A DNA stretch of 64,000 nt from Rostratula benghalensis (GCA_013399305.1 VXAI01000025.1:4642798-4706797); one strand, 5' to 3'. Counted from the stretch's first letter, positions 49,290-62,400 are shown. Program-made: numbers and translations. The notes: generated by a model not told the origin, from the letters alone.

Positions 49290-52200
49290 GCTGGGCCTTC
49301 TTGCTCCCAAGTGCCTTGCTACCTTCGCCCACCTTAGCATCCCAGCCCGGTGTGTTGTGAAAGCCCTCTACAGCAATGCCTTTGAACTGCAGTGCTACCT
49401 TGCTGCCAGCCAGCAGCAGCACCCTGCTTTTGGGCACCTTGGCACCCACCACCACACAGAGCAAGAACCACCCACACCCCACACCCCCCCAAAAAAATAA
49501 AATCAGTGTTGTTGTTTCCCATGGATAAATAAATAAATTCAACAACAAACCATTCTGTAGAGGATGCTAAGGAATTATGTGGCAAGGAAACTTTAAGAGT
49601 CCATGTTTTGCTGCCACCTTTGGTAGTTTTGCTGTTCACCATTCTCACGATGCTGCTGCCTTAACACACCTCCTTGGAGCAAATCAAAAAGACCTAGAGA
49701 AGGGTCCACCAAATCCTGAATCAGCAAGTCACAGATTGCTTCAGGGAACTTATCTCTGCAGCTAAATGAACTCCCCAACTAACCTGAAGGGTGGGAGAGA
49801 TCAAAGTTTGAGCATGGCTTTGGAGATAGCCACGGGGACTTCCCCTGGACAGGATACCTGGGATGTTGCCCTGGGCAGGGAGGTGCTAAAAGCACAAACC
49901 ACAGGGAAAATTATGTGAAAGTAGCTGACAAAAAAGAGAAAATTAATTAAGCAGATCACATCCACAGCATACAGACTAGGTGTTACGGGTCTATTTCTAC
50001 ATGACTCAGGGGTGCAGAGTCATGAAAGCCTGTGTTGGGCTTGCTCCTCCCCAGCACTTCACAGAAACCTTGCAGAGTGTCAGTCTTTGGCCTCGGGAAC
50101 TTAAGTAATTGTTTTAGAAACACAGACTGAGTTTGGACACTTACAAACCCCAAGCCCTGCTGGGGGTTCAAGGTGGTGCTCAGTCCCCACCGGCTCTATA
50201 GGGTTTCTCTATAGGATAAATGATGTAAAATCCAAACTTTCCCTCTATTCAGACAGCATGAGAATTGCAGACACTCACGTGCTTATTTCTAGAGTAACTC
50301 AACTTTAATTGCCAAATGATTCTTCACCCTGCAGATTTATTTCTCATATAGAACACCTTCTTCTACAACTGTTTTAGCTTTTTTTTTGTAGGCAACAACT
50401 AACTGCAGCTGTATAATTTATTAGTAAGTGTTTTTCTTACCAGGGAGAGTTAATCCAGGTTATCAAGGCTCTCCAAGGGAAGAGTTCAACTGAACCAGAA
50501 GCACTTCCAAGCACAAGCACCATTTATATAAAGTATCACACAATATTATTTTATACTTCTAGTTTTGAAAGGCTGTGTACTTTTTCCCATTAGACTAACA
50601 AATTACAGCAATTGTGGTCAGTAGTGTGGAGGTTTCTCTGCAGAGCATTTGCCCCCTGGGAGGAAGGAAATCAGAGGGGTGTTAAAGCAATATTGTGCCT
50701 TCCACTTGGTGTGCTGAGTTGCCTGATAATGGTTAGCTAAGAGAAGCCATAAAACTGCCATTACTGCCACCAGTGGGTGTTACTGTATTTCAGTAACCCT
50801 CTTGCAAAGGGACAGAAAGGGAAAAAAAAAAATCAGAATAGGAAAAAGGAACTAAGTAAACAGATCGAGGAAGTTTAAAACACTGTTCTGTAGCTGAACT
50901 TGTTATTTCTACAGATTTTTTTTAAAAAGCACATTGCCTTGATTTTAAATTCAGGTGCTATAGAATCCATACAGGAGGAAACACCTCCCCAAGCTCTTCC
51001 CCACTGAGGTCCCACAGCAGATTCAAACCCTTTTGAAGAGACTGAAGGGCCTCTTGCACTTTGATTTTTGGCTGGGTTACAGCGTAAGAGCCAAAACAAC
51101 ATCAAGGAGCTGCTCTCTTTAGTTTTCTCAGTAATCACTACAAGAGAAAATAGCTGGAAGCTGATGAGAAAGCCTGTTCTGGTGAGGCAGGGGGTTCTCT
51201 TTTCCAGATTCAAAGTATAAGCTTGGATAGCTTAAATACTAGCTGAAGAACAACCACCCCAACACTTGGGTGCTTGTCCTAAACTTGGGGTCCCTCCTCT
51301 GTGTTTTGAGATACAGGGGCTTATTTTCCCCAGAGCCACCTCAGGTATGCAACCCTGGTCTTATTTTTCTCTTCCTTAAGGGAAATGAATCTTTTGCATC
51401 TTCTCTACAATTCACCCCCCAAAGAGCTGTGCAAAAACTAATGGGTTTTTTTTTCCCTTTTTACTGCAACACAACATTTCTATACATCCTCTCCCAAACC
51501 CAGAAAAGTTTATGAACTTGGTGACCCAGGGGTTTTGTACTATGTTTGGGACAAAGGCCACACCATACATAGATTGCAGTATTGGTTATACCAGGTACTT
51601 AAAATGTCTTAATGGCAGCACCTGGGCAACATCTCCCTGAACACTAGATGGGTCCAATTCCAAATTGCTGCAAATTCCAGGTGTATGCAGATGTGTGGTT
51701 TCACTTCTACTGGACCTCATTGCAAAAGCAACGTTCTACAGAACAGGTGGGAATCAATAATATTATTGAATCGCCTCCGGTATTAGGAAATGCGAGCATT
51801 TGAAACAGCACAGAAGGAAACATGACATTTTCATTACATGCCTCACTACATGCTTTCTTGTTGGGCTATATATTAAGCTCTGCAATTTTTGGGGTTTTTT
51901 TTTTGTTTGTTTGCTTTTGAAGTACACTGAATAGGTAAGAAAAATGCCTGCAGCAGGGAACCACTGCAGTCTCACGTGTAAATGAGAGAACACGTTTTGA
52001 ACATGTGAATTCTCCTGCTATAATCCTTATTTATCAGAACTATTCCAAGCTGTTAGAAAAAGAAATATGCATTACATAAAAGGCAAGTGTTCACAGCATT
52101 TAAGACATATCAAGGCATCACTTAACTGTAAGAAATTTCTTTTGAACAAAAAAAATATAGTAAAGCATACTTCACAAAGTACAGCAAAATATACTGGAGT

Positions 52201-53639
52201 ATGCCCCATAAGATATACAGAACACAAACAGGTTGGTTGTACTGAACACACACACTGGTAACATAGCTGGTGCAGTGACTATTTCATGTCTGAGAATGCT
52301 GATGGTACACAGCCTTGCTCATTATAATCCCTTATATAATTAAATGCATAACAAAGAGGTCATTTTTAGATAATGTGGATAGCCCTAGGAGTCTAATGGA
52401 AGAGTAAAAGTCAGGAGCTACAAACTTCATTACTCCAGGTGCTTCATTTATGCAGTGCAAGCTCACCTGGACTCTACTGCTCATCAGCTGAGGGGCCAAG
52501 ACAGCCAGAGGAAAAAAAAAAATTATTTCATCTGTTATATTTCCCTGAGCCTCAAGTCTATGCCTTCAAGCAACAACCCTGGTCTAACACAGGGTACCTG
52601 GGATGCAGCCGGGAGCTAAACACAGCTTTGCTGAATCCCAGCCCAGCAGCTATTCTCTCGTGGCTCTTCACATGGGCACAGGTTCTGCTGTTGCTTTTGA
52701 ATCCCACAGAAACCCTTGTGCAGACATCAATAAGATAATGAATTTACCTATCACCCAGAGCTGAACATCAACTGTACAAGCAGAAAACGAGACTCATATT
52801 CTGTGCCACCCAGCTAGTGCACTGGCTGGGCAGAAGGGATTCCCTCAACCTGCTTACAGCAGTGATACTTTGCGATTCCAGCTCCTGCTTCATGAACTTT
52901 ATATTATATCCACATTTATTATTTGGACCCATTTTGGTGCCTCAAATTCTGGAACTAAAAATTGTCAAATGAACATCTGGCAAAAAAAAAAAGGCACTGT
53001 GAGATGACATTCCTTACCTTGTACCTTTTTTAAACATGACCTGGTGGAACTTTTCTTTCCTCCCCTCATCCCCTTTTTAATCTGAACAATGAAAAGCAGT
53101 ATTCTAAATAATGTGTCCAAACTGTGTGGTAAAATTGTCAAAGTCAAAACATTTTAATGGACTGGGAATTTGAATGTCTGTACTTGAAAGCCTGGTTTAT
53201 TTTGACAATATTGCTTTTTCTCTATAGTTACCTCTGACCTCCAGTATTACTCTCAGTGGATTATTTTTTCACTGAGGGAGATGCTTAAGCATGGACCAGA
53301 GTAGATAAGTGATATGGTCAAATCGCTACCGGCAAACCTTGGAATTACTGACCACTTTAATAGCTCCTGCTGACCTCCAAATGAAACTTCACCTTTGGTT
53401 ATTAACATGTCTCTCCACTTTTATGATTTTTTGGAACGTAATTTGTCACAGTTTTTATCTGCACAGAGCAAGCGTTAGGCTTTTAAAAATGTGAGTTATC
53501 TTTTTACTGCTGCTAACAATTACACATCACAGGACAGACCAGTCCAAAAACCAATTATGAGAAGACCTGCATGGGAAGTGCATTCCGTCTTGAAGTTTGA
53601 ATTATAGATTTCTGAACTTTAACTGCGCTAGAGCCTGCC
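49290..53639. other. Mostly unique noncoding sequence
   Basis: No gene is assigned. The minus strand of about 49,300-49,470 shows a short stretch with third positions often G or C and no stops. A second open minus-strand stretch lies at 49,593-49,778, but the two are in different frames and the second also looks open on the plus strand. A CTCF-like motif is seen at 50,764-50,783. No repeat is recognised, and the remainder is AT-rich and ORF-poor. Confidence 0.45.
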
Positions 53640-54180
53640 TTCAGGAACTGGAAGCGAGAAAACAAACTTTGAAAGGGCTTGTAAGATCAGCGAGATAAGA
53701 TAAGGGCGCAGAAATTAATTGCCCTTGTTTTGTATTAAAATCTGATAAAGGGCTGGCAACGCTGCTCATGATCAGAGCAAACAGTGGGGCCAAGTTTTCT
53801 GTCACAAATCAGCATTTGCAATCTCCCGGGCGTCTGGCTCCGCGCGCCGGGCTGCGCGGTGCAGCATCCTTAGTGCGCAAACCCCGGCTGCCCGGGTACC
53901 ATCCAAAACTCGGGAGCTTTTCCCAGGGAGGCCGGAGGGCTTGGCGCCGGCCCCGATGATTCAGAGAGATGACATTTTGCAACCAGATTGTACAAGTATA
54001 AGCCACTAACCTGAGCCGGGGAAACCGTGCCAAAAGGCTTGCGGATGGATCAGCGCAATACGTCAGTCAGTCAGAGGTCGATTGACCAATTAACAATCAG
54101 ATTTGGAGAGCAGGCATGTCATTTCGGATCATTATTTGCTGAAAGATCAACTGCGTGGAAAGTTTTAATTTAAAAGAGGT
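53640..54180. promoter_or_regulatory. CpG-rich core with GATA/TAAT flanks: candidate regulatory element
   Basis: The core, about 53,824-53,957, holds roughly 16 CpG in some 130 bases in a window that is otherwise CpG-poor. Upstream lie a tandem 'gataagataagg' at 53,694-53,705, another GATA at 53,744, a TTAATT core at about 53,714 and a SOX-like 'ccttgtt'. Downstream is a dense unique stretch at 54,060-54,160, with 'cagt' repeats, a CCAAT motif and TTAA/ATTA cores. This architecture fits a developmental enhancer or a small CpG-island promoter. No exon is evident beside it. The role is inferred from motif clustering; conservation and chromatin data would decide. Confidence 0.35.
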
Positions 54181-54182
54181 AA

Positions 54183-54197
54183 TTTTTTTTTTTTTTT
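54183..54197 (+). repeat. Poly(T) run
   Basis: Fifteen consecutive T at the edge of the candidate regulatory element. Simple homopolymer. Confidence 0.9.
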
Positions 54198-54199
54198 AA

Positions 54200-55112
54200 A
54201 TAGATACTGGCATTTCTAACCCCAGCTTCGTGCCATGAGGCACTGGCAGTAGGTTGCAGCCCTGGGGACCGATGGCAGCTGGCAGGGTGAGAGCAGCGCC
54301 TCGGCAAAGCCTGCAGGAAACCAGCCAGGGCTTCCAGTTTCATTTGAACCCCGCTCACACTGAGCTAAAGGCACAAGGGCTAAGTAAGAGCAGAAGAAGA
54401 CTTTGCAGTAGGATTGGGGAGAAAGGTTTCAATTCATCAGCAATTAATGATGAGAGGCACCTCAGAGCAGGGTTTCTTTCCTAGTGATGCGAGGTTCAAA
54501 GCAGATGGTGGGAATTTCCAGCCCGGTCCATATCTAATTATAACCAATTAAAAAAGAATTAAAGTATCTCAGTTTGAGCCCTGGAGACCTACACTCGCTC
54601 AGTCTCCTGTAGTGGCCTTGTTGGCTTGAGCCTCCAAATTGTGCTTCTCTGGGCAGGAAAGGCCATCTCACCTGGCCTGCCAGAGGAGGAGAGGAGAAAT
54701 AGGAGGCTTAGAAATGTTATTCTATGATACGTTTGTACTGCAAAGCCATCTCAAGTGATACCATGGTGAAATATCAAACCAATGGATGTGGTGACACATG
54801 CAGTAACTCTCATAGTTAGAGCTGAGAGCAGAAGAACTCATATTTTTTTCCAAAACTGTACTAATCCAGGGCTCACAGGAAGGGAGAAACAGAGCAGAAG
54901 AGGCAAATGAAATAAACGCTCATGAAACCAGTTCATGTCTGAAACTGAAATTTGTGAGTAACATCCTCTGAAAGTCTCTGATGATGCTATAAAGCCTTCT
55001 TGGTACAGTGAGAGAATAGAAGCAGCTGAACTCAGAAAGTCATAGGTGTTTTGGTTATCTGCTCTTTCTCCAAATCACACTCCCCCCCAGCAAGGACAGC
55101 CCCTCCAAAGCA
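54200..55112. other. Unique noncoding sequence
   Basis: No gene or repeat is recognised. Short frames on both strands have no domain character. Confidence 0.5.
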
Positions 55113-55307
55113 TCAGGGTGTCTCACTCTCCGATGTAAAGTGAAAGGCTTTGAAGATGGGAGCTGCAAAAGCAGCTCCCAGTGAAGATTTGCAGGTGGCC
55201 TGGCATCTTTCTCCATGCTCTCTGCAGCAGACCCAGGCTGCTGCCAACCAGACGAGCAACAAGAGTCCTACCAACAATATGGCTCCAAGTATAAAACATG
55301 TCTTCAT
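55113..55307 (-). other. 64-codon ORF with membrane-segment-like sequence
   Basis: A minus-strand ATG at 55,305-55,307 opens a 64-codon frame. An in-frame stop two codons upstream of the ATG makes the frame self-contained, and A at -3 gives a fair initiation context. Residues 5-28 are continuously hydrophobic (Leu, Ile, Val, Ala, Trp, ending in two Cys), followed by a charged Arg-Glu-His-Gly-Glu-Arg run, as in a single-pass membrane protein or signal anchor. Further Cys lie at residues 4, 35 and 39. The rest has no known domain and I do not recognise the protein. A pyrimidine-rich tract followed by AG lies just upstream, so it might also be an exon start. Chance hydrophobic frames of this size occur in 64 kb. 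Confidence 0.15.
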
Positions 55308-58300
55308 TCTATTTTACAGAGCAGAAAGAGAGTCAATAGTAAAATCGCTGTGAAAAGCAACAGATTGTATTGTAAACATCGTAATTTGCTTTAGAACACT
55401 TTAATTGTCCTGCTTAGTTAGAATTCCCCAGGTTCAAGCCTGAACCTTGCTTCTGCCAGGTGATTAGAAACAGCTCTTCTGTGAAACAATTGTACAACAT
55501 GTGCATTGAGAATAATTTCTAGGAATTGCATTAAATCGTAATAAATCACAACAGGCTGTGACAGGCTAAGCCTGTAAGTGCCTGAACGCTATTCATCCCA
55601 GACATTTATAGACAGCCTTGCACATGAGGTCTTGGTAAGCCATACCAAGGCAATAAGCTCCACCACACTTTTTTTGGGGGTAAAATATCAGTATTAAATA
55701 AGGTATTTGAGAGTGGTGCATGTTCTGCAGCACTCCTTTCACAAGCCAGCAGCAGGCTGGGAGCCCAGGAAACACCGCTAACCAGGAGTAGGTGGCAATC
55801 TTCCTTTGAGTCAACACTGAAACCCGAGTGCTAACACCACACTGCTTAATGTGTCATCTTGTGGATATAAAACTGACACCCTGACTGCCTCTGATTCTGA
55901 AAGGTTTTGGGTCTGAGGCTTTTTTCTTGTTTTGTTCTCTCCGAGTATATGGCTGCCTAACACCGGTGTTTTGGCCAGGTTCTGATTTGCAGAGAAGAGC
56001 TTTCCCCGGGGATCCTTCCTGCCACAACATTGGATGCACAAGATGAAGCTGGTCCTTGTCCAGCAGGGTTTTGCTGCTCTGCCCTGCTGCAGTGTTTTTC
56101 CATAGACAAGTCTGCACTCAGGTGTGAAAGCCCATGGCTCCTGATCTCCCTCCAGCACCTCACACACCCTCTTGTTACAGACTACATTATTCTTTTGAGG
56201 GTGGAAATTGTCACTTAATCCAAAGCTATGGCCTTCATACGGACAGTTTCTGATACGTTAGGAAGCACCTTTATTAACCAGGCTAGCCTCAAGATTTTAG
56301 TGACTTCCACAGCCCTCCAAGAACTTCTTTCAGGACAAGGTTTTGGCAAAAGGCCCAGGCAGTCATTGCCACCAAGCTTTAGCCCAGACTCCCACAAACA
56401 TTCAGTTTCAGTGCCCAATGTCGCTGTGCTATGAGTTGCTGCTGCCAGACATCTAAGGCAGACCCTTGGTTTCCTTTCCAGAAGGGCAGTGGGAGTAAGG
56501 CAGGAAACAAAGACAGAGGAATAGAGGGAGGAAGAGAAAATGATTGAAAGAAAATACATACATCTTAAATCTCATTTCTCTTAGCAGGGGAGCAGAGTTA
56601 AAAGAGTTGGGATTACTTAACCAGTACTTTTCTGTCTGACCACTGATGCCTAAGTCATATTGAACTGGAAGTCTTTGAGAAGCTGTGATGCCCAGGGGTC
56701 ACTTCTTTTAAAAGAACTTGACACTTCTCTCCTAGGAGGAACCCTGGGCCTTGACAGAAAGGGGAAAAAAATAGACTTTTGGAACCAAACTGACTGGTAG
56801 GTAATGCAATATGTAGTGATAAATGCCTGAGCTCAAGTCCCCTTCAGTCTGCACCCAAAATGGGCTTGGGACACTGCCCCTTGACGGGGCAGCAGCAAGA
56901 GCCCAAGGCCAGGATCCAATCTTGTTTGCAGTTATGTAAATCAACAGGAGCTTCATCCACTTCAACCAAAGCCCTCTGGATTTATGCCAGAGCAACTGAA
57001 ATTAGAAGCTTGCCCTAAGTGGGCGGGAGCTCATTATAAGACTAAATAAGGAGTGAGTCATTTTCAGAATTTTAAACTGAAAGGATTTGGCTGACCTCCT
57101 TTTTTTTTTCCACACTGATGACTTATTAGATTACAGCAGGTAAGAACCATGCTTTCTTACTGGTTTTTCATGGCAATGTGTCTGTGTCCTGACAGAGGTG
57201 GAAACACTGGTTTAAAAAGAAAAAAAAAATCCAAGGCAATATGTTTAAATAGCACAGTGTTTTTAACTGAGAGTAAATTTTGATATCTGAGGAGACAAAC
57301 ATTGGTTCAACTTACTTGTAAATGTACCCATTTCATTCATAATACATCAAGGGCCAAGTGACTGGAGAGGAACTGAGCATGAAGAGATGGGAAATCTCTT
57401 AGTGGATTGCGAGAAGTTGGTTGCTGCTTGGAGGACAGATTGCCAGTCTTCATCATAAAATCTGATATTTAATTCTTGTTAATACCTTTTTTAGCAAGAG
57501 ACTTTTTTTAAAAAAAGAAAAAACTATAAACACAGAAAAGCCACCCATCCTGCCCAGCTCCAAAACCCCATTCTGACTCCTGCTCTGGTCTCCCAGGTCA
57601 TAAATACTTTCATCCTCACCTTGCAACCCGTTCAAGGAGACTTTCAGGCTCCTACTGCCCAGGTATTTTAAAGAGACAACTCTTGGTGATGAGAGTAGGT
57701 TTAAGCGCAAGACAGACCCCTAAGTCACTTTTGGCCTCACATCACTCAGCAAAGCAGACAAAAATTTCCAGGCAAAAAAGGTCCCCAGGGTAACAATTCT
57801 GAGGCTGTTTAATTTGAGATACCAAATCTACTAAACCTTGTAATGTTTGGCTGAATACTCATTCGCCCGGAGTGAGATTGTAGTCAAAGCAGTGGCAAAT
57901 GGAAGGTGTAATTACAGCTTTGCCACAAATGAAAACACTGAAGGCACATGAAGAAAGAGGCAAAGGCCAGAAAACTTTTCTCCATCAGCTTGGAAGGATG
58001 AGAGAACTGGGTATACAAAATTTCACAGATCTTCTGAACCTTCCAATACATTCTTACACTAAGTCTTGAAATCAATCATGATACAGAAAGCTATTGAATG
58101 GGATTCCTCTGTGTCAAGGGCCCATTTCCCACAGTAATGATTGACATAACTTGATATTGGCTCTGAGACAATTGTAACCAACAGCAATCTGGGGAGGCAG
58201 TAAGGACTACAGGATTGTTCACGTTTGCCCTTACGACCACAACGCTAAACACCAATTACATCTGGCACAAGCTACCTTTTCACAGACACCCCAAACAGAG

Positions 58301-59201
58301 ATCAAAGATTGATCCAGAGACCTGAAAGCCTGGTTCCAATCATTTAGCTAAAAGTTTAGGAGGCAAATTGATGATGATGTAGAAGGACCTACCAGGATAA
58401 GATTTCTGATACTCAACAAAGACAAGCAGACTACATCCCATGAGACCCAATATATATAGATTAGAAGTAAATGCAGTTTGTTATCGTGATATAACAGGAC
58501 TAGACACCTGTCTGGAATGTCATTTCTGCTAAACCAGAAGATTGAGGGCCATCTCCAGAGGTTACACAGTGGCACTCATGGCTGTGCTTTAATTGGTCCT
58601 GCGAGGACAGCCCAAGGGTCCTCATGGAGAGGATACAACTGCCCTTACACACAGCTCGGTGTTCTCAGAAGGACAGGGGCTTCACTGGCCACACAGGCAG
58701 GGGAGCATTGGGGGCAGCCCCTGTGCAGGCTGTCCCAGCTGCCTGCAAAGACAGTGTAGGTGCCACAAGCAGACTTCAAGACAAGGCACAGGCCAAGAAA
58801 GTTGTCTTAGCCATCAAGTAATTCCTCCAACACCACTTTCAGCTTCCTCATGAAAACTTTGGGATTTGCCTTTAGAGGACATTTCAGTCAGTTCCTGAAA
58901 CACCCAAAGGTGGGTGGTTGAAGAATCTCCTCCTTGTTTCTATATATAACTGGTGGTGCAAGCATTGCCCAACACCTGCTGCTGGGAAAGAGGGGACAGT
59001 GTAGGTGGGGAGAGTTTTTTCTTGGAGGTTTGGATTCCTTGCAACTGGCACTTTCCAGTGAGCCTGAAGCTTTGTGGGGTGCACAGCACATGTTGAGGGG
59101 GAACAACTGCATCTCAAATGCTCAGCCCTTCATAGGTATGCCCACCTCTGCTGGGGCTGTAGGGCTGCTCCAAAATGATGCTTGGATTTCTCCAAGTTAT
59201 T
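55308..59201. other. Unique noncoding sequence
   Basis: No gene or classified repeat is recognised. Frames up to about 118 codons (for example 55,811-56,167, minus strand) have no domain character and overlap frames of similar quality on other phases. Confidence 0.5.
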
Positions 59202-59432
59202 ATCATAGAATGGTTACAGTTGGAAAGGACTTTAAAGATCACTTAGTTCAAACCCCCTGTCCTGGGCTTTCCACTAGACTGGGTCACTCAAACCCCCATC
59301 CAACCTGGTCTTGAACACCTCCAGGGACAGGGCATCCACAGCTTCCCTAAGCAGCCTGTTCTGGTGCCTCGCCACCATCAGAGTTAAGAATTTATTCCTA
59401 ATGTGTAATCTTAATCTACCCTCTTCCAGTGA
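59202..59432 (-). mobile_element. CR1 LINE 3' fragment, 5'-truncated
   Basis: The plus strand begins 'atcatagaatggttacagtt', the complement of the CR1 terminal repeat, and runs through 'ggaaaggactttaaagatca', 'caacctggtcttgaacacct' and 'ccagggacagggcatccaca'. It fades near 'ctaccctcttccag' at about 59,430. About 230 bases of 3' UTR are kept and no ORF2 sequence is present. The terminal unit is closer to the intact ATTCTATGAT form than in the copy at 45,681. Confidence 0.93.
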
Positions 59433-62400
59433 TTGCCAGACTTCACCACGGTATTGGCCAGCATCACAGAGGGATCTCAGCCCTCTTCTTCCCCAATCTC
59501 CTTGCTACTAATTGCACTGCACTGCTTCCTCCTCCTGCCTCCTCTGACCAAAGGGGGCTGGGGACTCCCTTATTTGTTGCACCTTCTAACACCACAGTTT
59601 TCTACCTCTTGCTGTAAATAAAAAATTGCCTCCATTGGCACTTAGGCAGAAGCCAACATACTTCATGTCTCTTCTATATGTAATATTTGTAGTGCCTCAT
59701 TCCTTTTGATCTTGGCTACAGATCACCTAAAAAAACACAATAAAAAGCAGCCCTGCTTTCTCCTGCTTCCATGCACAGCAGAACTCATGCCATGGCAGAA
59801 GCGTTGTGCTGGGAGCCCTGGGGCACTGAGAACCAGCCACCTGCATCCCAGGGACCGTGTTGGTCCTTCCTGCAGTGGCTCAGCCCAAGCAAGGTGCTGG
59901 CTGGGGCACATCAGCTTGGCTGCCAACGTTGGCTCAGCCCCGGCCTAGGAACCTGCAGAACTTGCCTGGCTGCTGGAGGAGCGGCTGGAGACAAATTTTT
60001 TACCTCGTGGCATTGCTGCTTCTGATTGGGTTTGGTTTTTGTGAGGGAGCTTTGCTGCTGACTAATAGCCTTGGGCAACTGGCAGGGAAAATGAGACCTC
60101 ACTGAACGGCAAGGTACCCAGAACTGAAATGACAAGATTATACTAGTAGTTCATTAAAGCAGATGAGAAAGATTAGAGCGCTAGTTACTATGATAAAGCA
60201 AAATTGCATCTGTATGAAACATGTCTAAACAGAGCTTTTTAAAAAAAATTAACATCACAAAATGCTACCTTTTTAACTTAAAAAGTCTCTGCTGGTAGAC
60301 ATAGCACTTTGCCAAAGGAGGAGATTTTGGTTTGAAAGATACTTGGAAAAAAAGACAAATTATAGAAGACAAAATTTCTCCACCAGTTTGTGCTTCTTCT
60401 CCAATAAAAATCCCTCCAGGTGAGAGAGGATCTGCCCTCCTCATTTTTTGAGAGTCTATGTCTTATTTCAGTACAAGTTGTTGGGTTCACTGGACTTAAA
60501 CACATGGGAATACTTTCAGTCACATTTTCCACCATGGTCACTCCAGCCTGACCCCCTAAGTGCTTCCCCTAAGTCCTTGTGCTCTCACTCCCACTTGCTG
60601 ATTTATGTCAAGAGAGGGAGAATGAAAAACCACCTCATTGTACTCTGAAATATCCTGTTGCCTTAGCATACAGAAAAAGCAGGTGTCAAGCACGGCAAAT
60701 GCAACTATTTCCCAGCAGACAGATACATCCAGTGAACATTCCTCAGGGCTGAAAATCCCAGCCTGAGGTTTTGACCTTTCCTTGTTAGAGTACAACCTGG
60801 ATTCAAATTTTTTTTCTGGAGTTCAGGGGGGCTTAAAAACTTCGTTCAAACCTGTATCTGATTTTCTTGGTACAAACCAGCCCTTTTGCACGAGGCAAAC
60901 CGTAAGGCACAACCAGTGCTTCAGGGAAGTTTGAACTGAGACTGGATTTCAGATCTGAACTTTGTCATTCAGGCCTATCTCTTCCCTTTCTTCTTTTCCT
61001 TTGTGTTAGCGATACGCACTGACTTTGTAGATCAATGCAGAAGGCTGTAAATGATGCATGAAATGAAAAATCCCTGTCCAGCCAGCACACAGAGAGAATA
61101 CAGACAGTGCTATACTGTCATTGCTGTGGTATTTGCTGCAATATTCACAGCTAGAAAAGCCCACTAAGTCCCAGAACAATGCAGGACTATTTTAAAGTCT
61201 CAAGCTCTTTTTGGAGGGAGGGGGAAGAGGAAGGGAGAAATTAACTCCCCCTTACACCCACCTTCTTTCTTCCTTTGTTCCAGAGAGTTTGCACAAGAGC
61301 AAACCCCGCTCTCCCATACGAATCTTTCATTATTCCCCACCCCCCCAAAAAATTCCTTCCCTGTTCTCGGGTGGGGGTGGCAGGAGAGGAGGAAAGAGGA
61401 AAATAAAGAGATCATATCAAATAAACAAATGCTTTCATCGAGCCAGCTCGGAATGAATCATCAACTAAGCTCCACCGAGACTGGGACATGCCTTTCTCCA
61501 GCAAAACACTCCCTGGCCCAGGCAGTGGCCATGGACCACCAGCTGGGAAGCCCCACCAGCCCCTTGTCCTCAGGCACAAAGGAGGACAGTGCTGCTCAGA
61601 GGTGCTTGAGTTTTCCTCCGAGCGTGCTCAGCCCATTCCTCGCACCTCTAATGCCCTGCGCCAGCACTAGGGATGATGAGTGCTTGGCAGCACTATTCTT
61701 CATATGGAACATTAAGCTGAGGTCTTGCACACTCCTGAACATTAAACATCCCATGATAGTCATGAAGAAGAGCTACGGGTTTTATTAACCTCAGTGTCCT
61801 GGACACATTGCACTAGGAAAGTCATCATTAACCTACCTTAAGAATACAGGCAGGGGCCCTCTTTGCAAACTATGCTCAAAGAGCTACAACCCTATGAAAT
61901 GCCTTTAATAATTTAAAGCAACTACCAAATGTTGCTATAAAGGATATAACCTCACCTCAAGGAAGAAAAATCTGTAAAGACTTTGACACAGTAAAGTGCT
62001 CACAGGGTTCAGGTCCAAACCTTGATTATTTTTTTACTTTTATTTTTCTTTTGCTAGTCAGTCCTTAACCATCACACCCCCACCCTCCCAGCCAAAAGCA
62101 GGTTGATCTGGACTCTCAGCTATTTTTAAGATACCCCTTGCATCTCAAACTGCAGTATAAGCCATTAACACTTCAGCACATGGTGAGAACTCTTCTGAGG
62201 AAGCTTAGAACCAAATCAAATGATCAAAAGTAGTCAGACAAGGATTTTTCTTTCTTCTTTTTAAGTAAAAAGAGTAAGGAGAAATTAGGTTTATTTGTTG
62301 TGCCATATTAATTTTAGAACAATCTGATGTAACTCAGCAACAAATCATAGGCATATGGATTTCATTTGAAAAATGTTACAAAATCACTCTTACTTTAGTT

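Noticed and set aside
49234..49548. Minus-strand frame with a Phe/Trp/Leu/Val-rich region suggesting a retroviral or membrane protein.
   Set aside because: The hydrophobic part comes from a G/C homopolymer-flanked stretch, no retroviral motif or LTR is nearby, and no parent protein is recognised.
61429..61788. 119-codon ATG frame, Ser-rich.
   Set aside because: No recognised domain, an overlapping second open phase and no splice or promoter context. It could be revisited if transcripts map here.
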